DNA of 64,000 bases from UBA4736 sp002404015 (GTDB lineage: Bacteria; Chloroflexota; Dormibacteria; Dormibacterales; Dormibacteraceae). A program made the translations under genes and the position numbers. The notes beneath the pieces are model-generated. The model did not search any database, had not been told where the DNA came from, and was given only the letters and a program-made list of their open reading frames with translations. Numbering within the stretch: the stretch's first letter is position 1; every line of letters starts with the position of its first letter. The stretch is from contig DAIOCN010000007.1 of NCBI GenBank assembly GCA_036747295.1, forward strand, positions 1 to 64,000, given 5' to 3'. Shown here piece by piece: positions 24,143 to 34,878 of the stretch.

Positions 24143-24994
24143 TGTTTCCTCCATGTAGTCGGGGTTCATCGCAACCACCGGCTCGGTCGAGAACGAGAGG
24201 ATCGAGTAGCCGATCCCGACGCCCTGGTAGGCGCGCAGCACCTCGGCGACGCGCTCGGGGCCGCCCACCACCAGCTTCTGCCCTGGCTTGCCGTCGGGGA
24301 CCACCGCCAGGCCGGCACTGAATGTGAACGCTTCCGGGTCGCGGCCGGCCGCGTCGAGCTCGCGACGCAGACCCTCGATGGGCTCGCGCAGCCACGCCGG
24401 ATCCTCGCCGCCCCAGGCCAGGTTCCAGCCGTCGGCGATCCGCGCCGTCAGCCGCAGCATGCGCGGGCCCTTGGCGGCGATCCAGACCGGCGGCGGGGGC
24501 GCCGTGGCCAGCACCTCGGCACCGCTCAGGGTGACGTACCGGCCGTCGCGGCTCACGCGCTCGCCCCGCAGCAGCCGGGTGGCGGCGTCCGCCTGCTCCT
24601 CGAAGCGGCTGACCAGGCCCGTGAAGGGAATCCCGAAGGCGGTGAACTCGGGCTCGTGCCAGCCCGCGCCGAGACCGAGGATGAAGCGGCCGCCCGACGC
24701 GTCGGCGAGCGCTGCCGACTCCCGAGCCAGCTGGCCGGGCGAGCGGAACGGGGTGCAAACGACCAGCGTGCCCAGCCTGACGCGCCGGGTGCGGGCGGCC
24801 ACGTAGGCGAGCAGCACGAACGGGTCGTGGCCCGTGACCTTCCGGCCGCGCAGCTCCAGGATCGGATGGTCCATGACCCAGACCGAGTCGTAGCCCAGCG
24901 CCTCCGCCCGCTGGGCGGCCGTCGCCACCTCGTCAACGCTGAAGACCCGCCCTGTCTGGAGATCGCAGACCTGGAGGAAGACCCCTACCCGCAA
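24119..24994 (-). CDS. LLM-class F420-dependent oxidoreductase
   Basis: Luciferase-like monooxygenase fold, about 291 residues from TTG 24994. The N-terminal strand L-R-V-G-V-F-L-Q is followed by the family's G-Y-D-S-V-W-V-M-D-H segment, R-I-R/R-V-R-L-G-T-L-V, F-I-L-G-L-G-A-G-W and W-I-A-A-K-G-P-R-M-L. These are typical of F420-using (rather than FMN-using) members in high-GC Gram-positive-type bacteria. Substrate unknown. An upstream ATG at 25057 exists, but the extra 21 residues are not family-like. Its last 25 bases are duplicated 146 bases downstream. Confidence 0.8.
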   Translation of the reverse strand: MRVGVFLQVCDLQTGRVFSVDEVATAAQRAEALGYDSVWVMDHPILELRGRKVTGHDPFVLLAYVAARTRRVRLGTLVVCTPFRSPGQLARESAALADASGGRFILGLGAGWHEPEFTAFGIPFTGLVSRFEEQADAATRLLRGERVSRDGRYVTLSGAEVLATAPPPPVWIAAKGPRMLRLTARIADGWNLAWGGEDPAWLREPIEGLRRELDAAGRDPEAFTFSAGLAVVPDGKPGQKLVVGGPERVAEVLRAYQGVGIGYSILSFSTEPVVAMNPDYMEETAPVLKLV

Positions 24995-25062
24995 GACGCT
25001 GACTATGGTGACGGAATGGTCACTGGCGGATCCTGGACGAGCCTCCGCCGGAAGCACTCGGA

Positions 25063-26841
<1,779 letters not shown>

Positions 26842-26843
26842 CC

Positions 26844-27203
26844 ATGGCCGGGCCCGTCGACCTCTCCGAGCTCCACCAGTCCCTGGATCGCCTGCGCCGC
26901 CAGCTCTGCCACTGCGGCCTGCGCGGGGAGTGCCTGGGCTGCAAGGGGGTCGAGATGCTCCGAGCGCAGGCCGAGGCGGTGACCGCCGCGGCCAGCCAGC
27001 CGATCCTGATGCAGGTCGCCCAGGAGGCGGCCATGAAGGACATGTCGGCGCAGTTCGAAGGCATGGCGGAGCGGCTGCTCAACGACCCGGAGCTGCGGCG
27101 CGCCGCCGAGGAGATGCAGCAGCGGGTGATGTCGGACCCGGAAACCCGGGCCCTGCTCGAGGAGCTGATGAAGCGGCTGGGCGGGGCGCCGCCGGAGGCT
27201 TGA
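26844..27203 (+). CDS. Small Cys-rich protein with STI1-like helical repeats
   Basis: 119 residues, no family recognised with confidence. Residues ~21-33 carry C-H-C-x6-C-x2-C, four cysteines fit for a zinc or Fe-S site. The C-terminal 50 residues (N-D-P-E-L-R-R-A-A-E-E-M then S-D-P-E-T-R-A-L-L-E-E-L) show two D-P-E helical repeats resembling STI1/Hop-type chaperone-binding motifs. ATG 26844 lies 2 bases after the acyl-CoA ligase stop, so the pair is an operon. A role linked to that ligase or to protein folding is inference. Confidence 0.65.
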   Translation: MAGPVDLSELHQSLDRLRRQLCHCGLRGECLGCKGVEMLRAQAEAVTAAASQPILMQVAQEAAMKDMSAQFEGMAERLLNDPELRRAAEEMQQRVMSDPETRALLEELMKRLGGAPPEA

Positions 27204-27213
27204 GCCCCGGAAC

Positions 27214-27242
27214 AAAAAAAGAGGGGAGCCATTCGACTCCCC
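27214..27242 (-). terminator. Rho-independent terminator
   Basis: On the minus strand, GGGGAG (27242-27237) pairs with CTCCCC (27228-27223) and is followed by seven T residues (27220-27214). It lies about 40 bases past the stop of the secreted helical protein gene. The same hairpin is read by the plus-strand Cys-rich gene but without a T-run. Confidence 0.8.
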
Positions 27243-27280
27243 CCATCTGTGCCGGCGGAGGGCGGGTCCGCCTCGCCTGG

Positions 27281-27973
27281 TTAGCCGGTAGGCGGCGTCG
27301 GCTTGGGCTTCGCCGCCGGCCGCGGCGCGCGGTTCCACGACGGCAGTGCGCTGCTCTGGAGGCGCGAGAGCGCCGCGTCCTCCTGCGCCTGGGTGATCGT
27401 CTTGGCGATGACCGCCTTGTCGAGGTCGGCCTTGACAGTTGCGATGTACTTGGCCCGGAAGGCGGCCTCGTCCATGCCCTTGGAGGCCGCGACCTGCTGT
27501 AGGGTCTGGCCGCCCTGAAGAGCGGTCTTGAGCTCGGCCGGCGTAATGCCCAGCGCCTTTGCGACGTCCGCCTGGACCACGGCCTGGGTGCCCATGGCGG
27601 CCGCCTGGGCGTGCAGCCCGGCGAGCTGGCCGGAGCAGACCTGCTGACCGGTCAGCTTCTTCTTGAGCTGGTCGGCCTGGGCCTGGGTCAGGGTCCCGTT
27701 CTTGACCTGGTCGTCGATCGACTGCGAGGTGGCGTCGGAGAGCGCCTTTTTGACCTGGGCCGTTGACTTGCCGAGGTTCTTGGCGACTTTGCCCAGATAG
27801 GTGTCGCAGGCGGCGGTAGCCGCCTGGGCCCGGGCCGCCGCGCCCGGCTTCGGGGTGGCCTTGGGGGTCGCCGGGGGGGTCGCCGCGACGGCGGTGACGG
27901 CCACCACGGCGCCCGCCAGGAGCGTTGCGCCGACGGCTGCGACGGTGATGCGGAGAAACCTGGAGAAACCCAT
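27281..27973 (-). CDS. Secreted helical protein with signal peptide
   Basis: 230 residues. A signal peptide (residues 1-31: R-F-L-R-I-T then a hydrophobic core and A-V-A-A) is followed by a Pro/Thr/Lys-rich linker and an all-helical domain with recurring 'G-x-L-T-Q-A-Q-A-D-x-L-K-K' and 'A-K-x-L-G-I-T-P-A-E-L-K-T-A-L' units, a pattern seen in many uncharacterised secreted proteins of high-GC bacteria (DUF2680-like). Two cysteines (near 56 and 112) could form a disulfide. Function unknown. Start ATG 27973; a strong terminator follows the gene. Confidence 0.72.
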   Translation of the reverse strand: MGFSRFLRITVAAVGATLLAGAVVAVTAVAATPPATPKATPKPGAAARAQAATAACDTYLGKVAKNLGKSTAQVKKALSDATSQSIDDQVKNGTLTQAQADQLKKKLTGQQVCSGQLAGLHAQAAAMGTQAVVQADVAKALGITPAELKTALQGGQTLQQVAASKGMDEAAFRAKYIATVKADLDKAVIAKTITQAQEDAALSRLQSSALPSWNRAPRPAAKPKPTPPTG

Positions 27974-28054
27974 TCTCAGAGCGATACAGGGGAATCCTGA
28001 GAGAACGCCAAGCCAGCGGTAAAGCTTTTGTAAATCCGTACACTGGCCTACCAA

Positions 28055-29752
28055 ATGGAAGCCCCGGCGCCGCCCGCGGTCACCGCCTCGGGGTGGACGG
28101 GCAGGCACGCGGTGGAGCTCTACGTGCGCACCTACTCGACCATGCTGCAGAGCTCCGGCGAGATCAAGCTCGACTCCCTCGTGCACGCGCACCTGGGCAT
28201 GGGCTCCGCCCTGCACCCGCTGGCCGCGGAACCCCAGGTCGACATGGGCGCCCTGATCTACTCCGTGCGCCGTCTCCCCCTCGCGATCGCCCGCAGCCGG
28301 CGCGTGTTCCTGGGCTCCTCGCCTCACGGCTTCAAGGCTGCTGTGGGGGCCGACATCGCCAGCTGGGAGCGCGTCAAAGCGCCCGCCCGGCGCCGGCCCT
28401 GGTACTACGACCGCGCCGACACCCTGGCGGTCCTGCTGGCCTCCCCCTCCGACATCGACGACCTGGTGCCAACCCTGGTCGCCTTCCAGATCGAGTGGAA
28501 CAAGCTCCACGACGCGGTCAAGGAGCTGGACGGCTCATCCGAGGCGATGCGCCGCGCCGCCGGCGCCACGGAAGCCGACTGGGCCCGGCTGATCGACTCC
28601 TTCGGGCCAGAGTGGGAACGCACGCTGGCGGCGGTCTCGATGTCCGAGTGCCACATCACGCTGCGCTTGATCGGCGGCTCTCACATCGGGTATGCGCGCT
28701 CGGCCGGACGCTGGTGGATTCCCGTCCAGGCCGCCATCGACGAGCTGGGCCTCTCCGACGCGCCCTTCTACTTCGTGTCCTCCAACGTGCACAGCCTGGT
28801 CAACGTCCTGAGCGGAGTGGCCCGGCGCTTCGAGGCGAACATCGTGGATCACGTCAGCCGGGCGGACCCCGACCTGCAGTCAGAGCTGGAGAAGCTGGAG
28901 TCGGGGGAGACGATGGCCTCCCGCGACAACTGGCTGTACTTCGGCGCCAGGGTGCTCTTCGACGGCCACGAGGATTCCCTGAAGCTGCGCCGCATGCGCC
29001 AGGAGATGGAGGCCGAGGTCGGCATCAGGCACGTGGCGCCAAGGGACGCCGGGATCGACTCGGCAGCCCAGATCGTTCGGATCCGCGACCTCGACCCCGA
29101 CGGCCTCGACCCCCGGATCGGGCGGGTGGACCCGCTGGCCCTGAAGGCCTCCCAGGCGGCGATCATCAACGTGGACTACCCGCTCGGGTTCGCCGCCTAC
29201 CACCTGCTCCATCAGGTGGCGGAGGCCGTGCCCTGGATCTCCGGCGTCTACATCATGGGCAAGGCGGCGACGCTGAACGCTGACGTTGGCGACGTGATGA
29301 TCCCGAACGTCGTCTACGACGAGCACTCCGGCAACACGTACTGGCTGGACAACTGCTTCGCAGCGGCCGACGTGCAGCCCCACCTGGTTTTCGGGTCCGC
29401 CCTCGACAACCAGCGGGCGGTGACCGTCCGGGGCACCTTCCTGCAGAACCGCGAGTACCTGGAGTTCTACTACCAGGGTCGCTTCACCGTGGTCGAGATG
29501 GAGGCGGGGCCGTATCTCGACACCTGCTTCGAGGTGCGCCAGCCGGGACGCTACCCGATGAACGAGAACGTGAACATGAGCCGCCTCGGGTTCGACCTGG
29601 GTGTGATCCACTACGCGTCCGATACCCCCTACACGCAGGCCCGGACGCTGGGCGCCCGCGGCCTCAGCTACCGGGGCATGGACTCCACTTACGCCTCCGC
29701 GGTCGCGGTCGCCCGGCGCATCCTGGGCCAGGAGCGGGCGCTCCTCGACTAG
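28055..29752 (+). CDS. Uncharacterised protein with nucleoside-phosphorylase-like C-terminus
   Basis: 565 residues. The N-terminal ~330 residues are not recognised. The C-terminal ~220 residues contain I-I-N-V-D-Y-P-L-G, G-V-Y-I-M-G-K-A-A-T-L-N-A-D-V-G-D-V-M-I-P, and V-V-E-M-E-A-G-P-Y, which closely resemble the base/ribose-binding and Met-Glu-Ala motifs of purine nucleoside phosphorylase/AMP nucleosidase folds. It may be a nucleosidase with a large partner domain (AMP nucleosidases also have N-terminal extensions, but the resemblance is weak). Divergent from the secreted helical protein over an AT-richer 81-base gap likely to hold both promoters. Confidence 0.65.
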   Translation: MEAPAPPAVTASGWTGRHAVELYVRTYSTMLQSSGEIKLDSLVHAHLGMGSALHPLAAEPQVDMGALIYSVRRLPLAIARSRRVFLGSSPHGFKAAVGADIASWERVKAPARRRPWYYDRADTLAVLLASPSDIDDLVPTLVAFQIEWNKLHDAVKELDGSSEAMRRAAGATEADWARLIDSFGPEWERTLAAVSMSECHITLRLIGGSHIGYARSAGRWWIPVQAAIDELGLSDAPFYFVSSNVHSLVNVLSGVARRFEANIVDHVSRADPDLQSELEKLESGETMASRDNWLYFGARVLFDGHEDSLKLRRMRQEMEAEVGIRHVAPRDAGIDSAAQIVRIRDLDPDGLDPRIGRVDPLALKASQAAIINVDYPLGFAAYHLLHQVAEAVPWISGVYIMGKAATLNADVGDVMIPNVVYDEHSGNTYWLDNCFAAADVQPHLVFGSALDNQRAVTVRGTFLQNREYLEFYYQGRFTVVEMEAGPYLDTCFEVRQPGRYPMNENVNMSRLGFDLGVIHYASDTPYTQARTLGARGLSYRGMDSTYASAVAVARRILGQERALLD

Positions 29753-29759
29753 TCACGGC

Positions 29760-30689
29760 CTAGGAGGTTCGGACGGCGTGCGGGTGGTTGTGCTCGCCGA
29801 GGCCATGGCCGACGTCGGGGTCGCAGGGGTGGCAGCTCTCCAGCTGGATCGTCGTATGGCCGATCTCGAAGCGCTCGCAGACCAGCTGCTCGAGCTTCCG
29901 CATCAGGTGCTCGCCGTCGGCCAGGCTGCTCTCGCTGACCACCAGGTGCGCGCTCAGAGCCATCTGCTGGGGTGAGAGCGCCCACACGTGCAGGTCGTGC
30001 ACGGACAGGACGTCGGCGTCCGCGGCGAGAAGCGACTCGACCTCCCCCATGTCGACTCCTCGCGGCGTGCCTTCCAGCAGGACGTTGACCGTCTCCCGCG
30101 CGATCCGCAGCGCGCCCCAGGCGATCAGGGCGGCGATCGCGAGCGAGATCAGGGGATCGGCGTAGAGCCACCCGGTGAGCAGGATGATCAACCCGGAAAG
30201 CACCACGCCGACCGAGGCCACGATGTCGCCGACCACATGCAGCAGCGCCGCGCGCACATTGAGGTTCCCGCCCGACTGGCGCAGCCCGAGCCCGATGTAG
30301 GAGTTGACCGCGATCCCGACCAGCGCCGACACGATCACGATCCCGCCCTGCACCGAGGTCGGCTGGACCAGCCGGTGAGCCGCCTCGAAGGCGATCCAGA
30401 CCACGATCAGGATCAGGGTGGTGGCGTTGGCGAGGGCGGCCAGGATCCCCACGCGCTGGTAGCCGTACGTGCGCCGGCTGTCCGCCGGCCGCCTTGCCTG
30501 GCGGACCGCGAACCAGGCCAGGCCGAGGGCGAAGACGTCGGTCAGCACGTGGCCGGCGTCGGAGAGGAGCGCCAGGGAGTGCGACAGCCAGGCGCCCACC
30601 ACCTCGACTGCCAGCACCAGGCAGGTGAGAACCAGCGCGCGGCCCAGCTGGCCCTCGGCGGGAGAGTTGTGATGGTCGATGGCGGTCAT
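29760..30689 (-). CDS. CzcD-like cation diffusion facilitator
   Basis: 309-residue zinc/cadmium/cobalt efflux protein of the CDF family. Six transmembrane helices contain the metal-site motifs H-S-L-A-L-L-S-D-A-G-H (helix 2) and H-V-V-G-D (helix 5). A cytoplasmic dimerisation domain follows, and a His-rich C-terminus (E-H-N-H-P-H) plus an N-terminal D-H-H may help bind metal. ATG 30689 overlaps the TGA of ppx/gppA (ATGA). It faces the nucleoside-phosphorylase-like gene with only 7 bases between stops. Confidence 0.88.
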   Translation of the reverse strand: MTAIDHHNSPAEGQLGRALVLTCLVLAVEVVGAWLSHSLALLSDAGHVLTDVFALGLAWFAVRQARRPADSRRTYGYQRVGILAALANATTLILIVVWIAFEAAHRLVQPTSVQGGIVIVSALVGIAVNSYIGLGLRQSGGNLNVRAALLHVVGDIVASVGVVLSGLIILLTGWLYADPLISLAIAALIAWGALRIARETVNVLLEGTPRGVDMGEVESLLAADADVLSVHDLHVWALSPQQMALSAHLVVSESSLADGEHLMRKLEQLVCERFEIGHTTIQLESCHPCDPDVGHGLGEHNHPHAVRTS

Positions 30690-31588
30690 GGTACGTGCCA
30701 CCAATCGTCGCCCTGCTCGAGGTACGCGAGAAGCATGCCGTGGCGGAGCCCCTCGTGGCTCACATGCAGCGCCTGCAGGCCGTAGTAGTCGAGCAGCAGA
30801 AGCAGGATCTCGACGCCTCCGCGCAGCGCCCGAACGCGGCCCTCGCCCAACCCTGAGCGCCTGGCGATGGCGGCCGCGGGTTCGTCGTCCAGCCGGCGCT
30901 GCACCTCGAGCAGGGCGTCCGCGGTCAGCACCGAGGGCGGCGAGTCGGTGGAGAGCAGCGTGGGCAGGTTGGTGGCCGTCCCGCCCGTCGCGACGAGCTT
31001 CTCGGGCGCGCAGTCGGGCGCCTTCCGCAGAGCCTGGACGGCCGTCTCGCGCAGAGACGCGCGCTCCGCGGCCGCCGGCGGGTCGGAGAGGAACCGGGCC
31101 GCCAGCGCGCCCGAGCCGAGGTCCAGAGAGACCCAGCTGCCCATCTGCCGGTTGTAGGCGGCCACCAGCTCGGTGCTGCCACCACCCAGGTCGCACATGA
31201 GCCAGTCGTGGCGGGCGGCGTGCCGGCTGGCGACCCCCAGGAAGCTGAGCTGGGCCTCGCGCTCCCCCGAGATCAAGCGTACCGACACACCGGCCTCGGC
31301 CGAGGCCCGCTCCAGCAGCGCGGCGCCGTCGGCCGCCTTGCGCACGGCGGCGGTGGCGCCCGCGACCAGTTTCTCGTAGCCGTGGGCGGCCGCCTTCGTT
31401 AGCACCGAGTGGAGAGCGGCCAGCGCTTCGGCGGCTTTGGCCTCGCCGATCTCGCCGGTGCGGGCGACCGCGGCCCCGAGCTCGGGCATCTCCACGTAGT
31501 GGGCGACGTCGCGCAGCCCTTCCGGCGCGGCGTCGGCGACCAGGACGTGGACCGTGTTGCTGCCGATGTCCACCGCGGCGAGGCGCAT
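30686..31588 (-). CDS. Ppx/GppA-family phosphatase
   Basis: 300-residue exopolyphosphatase / guanosine pentaphosphate phosphatase family protein with the ASKHA fold. D-I-G-S-N-T-V at residues 7-13 and D-L-G-G-G-S-T-E near 132-139 bind phosphate/ATP. It lacks the C-terminal HD domain of long Ppx forms, as in short actinobacterial members. Role in polyphosphate or (p)ppGpp turnover is family inference. It is divergent from fumC across 27 bases. Confidence 0.88.
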   Translation of the reverse strand: MRLAAVDIGSNTVHVLVADAAPEGLRDVAHYVEMPELGAAVARTGEIGEAKAAEALAALHSVLTKAAAHGYEKLVAGATAAVRKAADGAALLERASAEAGVSVRLISGEREAQLSFLGVASRHAARHDWLMCDLGGGSTELVAAYNRQMGSWVSLDLGSGALAARFLSDPPAAAERASLRETAVQALRKAPDCAPEKLVATGGTATNLPTLLSTDSPPSVLTADALLEVQRRLDDEPAAAIARRSGLGEGRVRALRGGVEILLLLLDYYGLQALHVSHEGLRHGMLLAYLEQGDDWWHVP

Positions 31589-31615
31589 CTGGCTGGCAGC
31601 CTACACTTGAAGCCG

Positions 31616-33022
31616 ATGGCCGGGACCCGGATTGAGCGCGACTCGATGGGCGAGGTCGAGGTTCCTGAGGAGGCTTATTACGGGGCCTCCACCCAGCGCG
31701 CCGTCCTCAACTTTCCGATCTCCGGCCAGCGTTTCCCACGCCGCTTCATCCGCGCCCAGGCCCTGATCAAGAAGGCGGCCGCGGAGGCCAACCTGGAGCT
31801 CGGGCTGCTCGATCCCAAGAAGGCCGCCGCCATCGCCGAAGCCGCCCAGGAGGTGGCCGACGGACGGTTCGACGAACAGTTCCCGATCGACGTCTACCAG
31901 ACCGGCTCGGGCACCTCCACCAACACGAACTTCAACGAGGTCATAGCCACCCGGGCCAGCGAGCTCCTGGGCGGCGGCAGGGGCGACCGGCTGGTGCACC
32001 CCAACGACGACGTCAACAAGTGCCAGTCCTCCAACGACACCATCCCCACCGCCATGCAGCTCTCGGCGGCCATGGCGATCGAGGAAGACCTGCTGCCTGG
32101 GCTGGAGCGGCTGCGGGTGGCGCTGGCCGCCAAAGCGGCTGAGTTCATGCCGACCGTGAAGACCGGGCGCACGCACCTCCAGGACGCCACCCCCATCCGC
32201 CTCGGTCAGGAGTTCCAGGGCTACACGGGCCAGATGGAGGAGTCGATCCGGCGAGCTCGGCAGGCGCAGTCCGAGCTGCTCAGCGTGCCCCTCGGCGGGA
32301 CCGCCGTCGGGACCGGTATCAACGCGCACCCCGAGCACGCGCGACGCGCCTGCGCGATCCTCACCCGCGCCACCGGCCTGGAGGTCCGAGAAACGTCCAA
32401 CCACTTTCACGCCCAGGCCGCCCTGGACTCCGTCATCGCCAGCCACGGGGGCCTCCGCACGATCGCCCTCAGCCTGTGGAAGATCGCCTCCGACATCCGT
32501 CTGATGGGCACCGGGCCGCGCGCCGGTATCGGCGAGCTGGAGCTCCCCGAGACCCAACCGGGCTCCAGCATCATGCCGGGCAAGGTGAACCCTGTGATCG
32601 TCGAGTCGCTGACGATGGTCGTGGCGCGGGTGGTTGGCAACGACAGCACGATCGGGTTCTCTCAGACCGGCAGCTTTCTGGAGCTGAACGTGATGATGCC
32701 GGTGGCCGCCGTCGCGCTGCTGGAGTCGATCACGCTCCTGGCCCGCTCGGCCGACAACTTCGCGACGCGCTGCGTGGAGGGTCTGAAGGCCACCTCGCGC
32801 GGACCCGAGCTGGTCGAGAAGGGCCTCATGCTGGCGACGGCCCTGGCGCCGGTGATCGGCTACGACGAGGCGGCCAAGATCGCCAAGCAGGCGCTCAAGA
32901 GCGGGCGCACCATCCGCGAGCTGGCTCGCGAGAAAGGGCTCGCCGAGGCCGACCTGGACAAGCTGCTCGACCCCGCCAAGATGACGGAGCCGGGCCTCGG
33001 CGGCGGAACGGCCGGGGGTTAG
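31616..33022 (+). CDS. fumC: Class II fumarate hydratase
   Basis: 468-residue fumarase C catalysing fumarate/malate interconversion in the TCA cycle. The family signature G-S-S-I-M-P-G-K-V-N-P is present in the catalytic loop, as are the substrate-site motifs S-G-T-S-T-N-T-N and K-T-G-R-T-H-L-Q-D-A. Aspartase is a close paralogue, but the N-terminal R-I-E-R-D-S-M-G-E-V-E-V-P and the H-P-N-D-D-V-N segment are fumarase-like. ATG 31616 gives the normal length; the frame is open upstream without family sequence. Confidence 0.93.
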   Translation: MAGTRIERDSMGEVEVPEEAYYGASTQRAVLNFPISGQRFPRRFIRAQALIKKAAAEANLELGLLDPKKAAAIAEAAQEVADGRFDEQFPIDVYQTGSGTSTNTNFNEVIATRASELLGGGRGDRLVHPNDDVNKCQSSNDTIPTAMQLSAAMAIEEDLLPGLERLRVALAAKAAEFMPTVKTGRTHLQDATPIRLGQEFQGYTGQMEESIRRARQAQSELLSVPLGGTAVGTGINAHPEHARRACAILTRATGLEVRETSNHFHAQAALDSVIASHGGLRTIALSLWKIASDIRLMGTGPRAGIGELELPETQPGSSIMPGKVNPVIVESLTMVVARVVGNDSTIGFSQTGSFLELNVMMPVAAVALLESITLLARSADNFATRCVEGLKATSRGPELVEKGLMLATALAPVIGYDEAAKIAKQALKSGRTIRELAREKGLAEADLDKLLDPAKMTEPGLGGGTAGG

Positions 33023-33029
33023 CGCCCGC

Positions 33030-33515
33030 TCAGAGAGCGAGTTCCATGAGGATCACCTTCTCGCCCCAGTAAGGTGCCCGGTTGCCGCCCGACTCGTGGA
33101 AGCCCAGGCCCTGGAAGAGCGCCAGCGCATCGTCCAGCTTGGGGCTGAGATAGACCCAGACCCGCGTCACACCCGCCCGGCGGGCCCTGGACACGGCGTG
33201 CTCCGCCAGGACCTGGCCGAAACCCTTGCGGGCGTGGCCGGGGTCGACGGCCAGCCGGTCGACCAGGCACGTGCTGGCTGGAAAGCTGCAGCGCACGGCG
33301 CCCACCAGGGCGCCGTCATGGGTCGCCCGGTAGACCTCGAAACCGCCCCGGAACCAGGCCTCCACCTCCTCGGAGGCGGGCGCCTGGTCGGCGAGCAGGC
33401 GGGGGTCGAGGCGGTCGGCGTACTGGCCCCAGGCGCGCCCGTACAGCTCGGCCAGCGCTGCGGCATCCGCCGCCGTCGCCAGCGAAACCTTGGGAACCGG
33501 CCGGAAGAACCGCAT
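33030..33515 (-). CDS. GNAT-family N-acetyltransferase
   Basis: About 161 residues with the GNAT core: V-D-R-L-A-V-D-P-G-H-A-R-K-G-F-G holds the acetyl-CoA pyrophosphate loop (R/Q-x-x-G-x-A/G). It ends with L-G-F-H-E-S. Substrate unknown. I prefer ATG 33515; an ATG at 33539 would overlap the divergent TPR gene start. It is convergent with fumC, 7 bases apart. Confidence 0.8.
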   Translation of the reverse strand: MRFFRPVPKVSLATAADAAALAELYGRAWGQYADRLDPRLLADQAPASEEVEAWFRGGFEVYRATHDGALVGAVRCSFPASTCLVDRLAVDPGHARKGFGQVLAEHAVSRARRAGVTRVWVYLSPKLDDALALFQGLGFHESGGNRAPYWGEKVILMELAL

Positions 33516-33537
33516 GGGAGGGTAGAGTAGCGCCGCC

Positions 33538-34023
33538 ATGGATCTGCTTCGGGAGGCGCGCTCGCTCTACGCGGGCGGCCGGATGCACGATGCTCTCGAG
33601 GCCGCCCAGGCCGCGGCCGACCGCCACCCCAAGGATGCAGAAGCCTGGTGGCTGCTGGCCCTGGTCAGCCGGCACACCGGCATGCCGGGCGCCAGCGACG
33701 ACGCCTTCCGGAGGGCGGCGGCGCTGGCCAAGCAGCGGGCCGTCCCGGTGCGCGTCGCCAAGGGGCGATTCGAGGCCCTGCTGGCCGAGGCCAGGAACGG
33801 GCTTTCCCCGGACGCCCGGCGGCGCCTGGCCGGCGCCGCCCTCCGTGTCCAGGCGCTGCCGCTGGCGGAACAGGTGAAGGGCGGCGTAGACCCGGACGCT
33901 CTATGCCATCGGGTCCGCACGCCCGACGACGTGCTGACGCTCTTCCAGGTCAACCTGGAGAACCTGGCCGGTTCGGAGACCGCCCTCCTGGCGCTCATCA
34001 CCCGAACCTTGAGCCGGGCCTGA
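33538..34023 (+). CDS. TPR-like protein of unknown function
   Basis: 161 residues. Residues ~5-70 form two tetratricopeptide-like helical pairs (L-Y-A-G-G-R-M-H-D-A-L-E-A-A and D-A-E-A-W-W-L-L-A-L-V). The remainder is helical with no known domain. It precedes the enoyl-CoA hydratase gene by 69 bases; a 20-codon ORF in between (34023-34085, TGATG overlap) is probably not a gene. Function unknown. Confidence 0.68.
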   Translation: MDLLREARSLYAGGRMHDALEAAQAAADRHPKDAEAWWLLALVSRHTGMPGASDDAFRRAAALAKQRAVPVRVAKGRFEALLAEARNGLSPDARRRLAGAALRVQALPLAEQVKGGVDPDALCHRVRTPDDVLTLFQVNLENLAGSETALLALITRTLSRA

Positions 34024-34092
34024 TGGACGGACTGTCGGCGCTGCTCGGCGGGTTCGGCGGCGCCGCGCTAACGCAGCGCTCCTGAGGAAGGG

Positions 34093-34869
34093 ATGGCGGA
34101 TCTCAGGGTCGAGCGCGACGGCCCGGTCGTCGTGATCACGGTCGACCGCCCCAAGGCCCGCAACGCGCTGGCGGCCGGAACCATCGAGGAGCTGGACGCC
34201 GCCCTCGGCGAGCTGGCCCGCAGCGACGCCTCGGTGGCGGTCCTGACCGGAGCCGGCGATCGCGCCTTCATCTCGGGCGGCGACCTGAAGGAGCTGGAGG
34301 GCCAGCGCGGCAAAGAGTTCGCGGCCGCGATGGCGGCCGGTATGCGGCGCACGCTCGATCGCATCGCGGAGCTTCCGATCCCCGTCATCGCGGCCGTGAA
34401 CGGGGCCGCGCTGGGAGGTGGCGCTGAGACCGCCATCGCATGCGACTTCCGGATCGCGGTGAACGACGCCCGCATCGGGTTCACCCAGGTCCTGCTGGGG
34501 CTGATGCCGGCCTGGGGTGGCATCGAGCGGCTGGCCGAGTCGACCGGCCGCAGCCGGGCGCTCTACCTCCTGCTCACAGGGACCGTGCTGAGCGGACGGG
34601 AGGCGGCGGCGTGGGGCCTGGTGGAGGAGTCCGTCCCCCGCCCCGACTTCGAGAGCCGCTGGCGAGCGCTGGCCGCCCAGGTGGCGCGGGCGCCGCGGCC
34701 GGCGCTGGCGGGGATCAAGGCCGCGATGCAGGCGGCCCACCCTGGCAGCCGGCCCGACCTGGCGGGGCCGGCGGTTGCCGACTTCGCCAGGGTCTGGGCG
34801 GACGAGGCCCACTGGCGGATGGCCGCGGATCTGGAACGGGCCCGGCGCGCGGGCCCGGAGCGCGCTTAA
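34093..34869 (+). CDS. Enoyl-CoA hydratase/isomerase family protein
   Basis: 258-residue crotonase-fold enzyme. The oxyanion-hole segments are present (S-G-G-D-L-K near residue 60 and N-G-A-A-L-G-G-G-A-E near 103-112), with the helix I-A-C-D-F-R-I-A-V. GAGGAAGGG precedes ATG 34093. It may act in beta-oxidation together with the acyl-CoA ligase 8 kb upstream; substrate is not determinable. The ABC transporter substrate-binding gene starts 9 bases after it. Confidence 0.85.
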   Translation: MADLRVERDGPVVVITVDRPKARNALAAGTIEELDAALGELARSDASVAVLTGAGDRAFISGGDLKELEGQRGKEFAAAMAAGMRRTLDRIAELPIPVIAAVNGAALGGGAETAIACDFRIAVNDARIGFTQVLLGLMPAWGGIERLAESTGRSRALYLLLTGTVLSGREAAAWGLVEESVPRPDFESRWRALAAQVARAPRPALAGIKAAMQAAHPGSRPDLAGPAVADFARVWADEAHWRMAADLERARRAGPERA

Positions 34870-34878
34870 ATAGCGAGC

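Noticed and set aside
34023..34085. 20-codon ORF with TGATG overlap after the TPR gene
   Set aside because: Too short, no RBS or conserved motif; chance overlap is likely.
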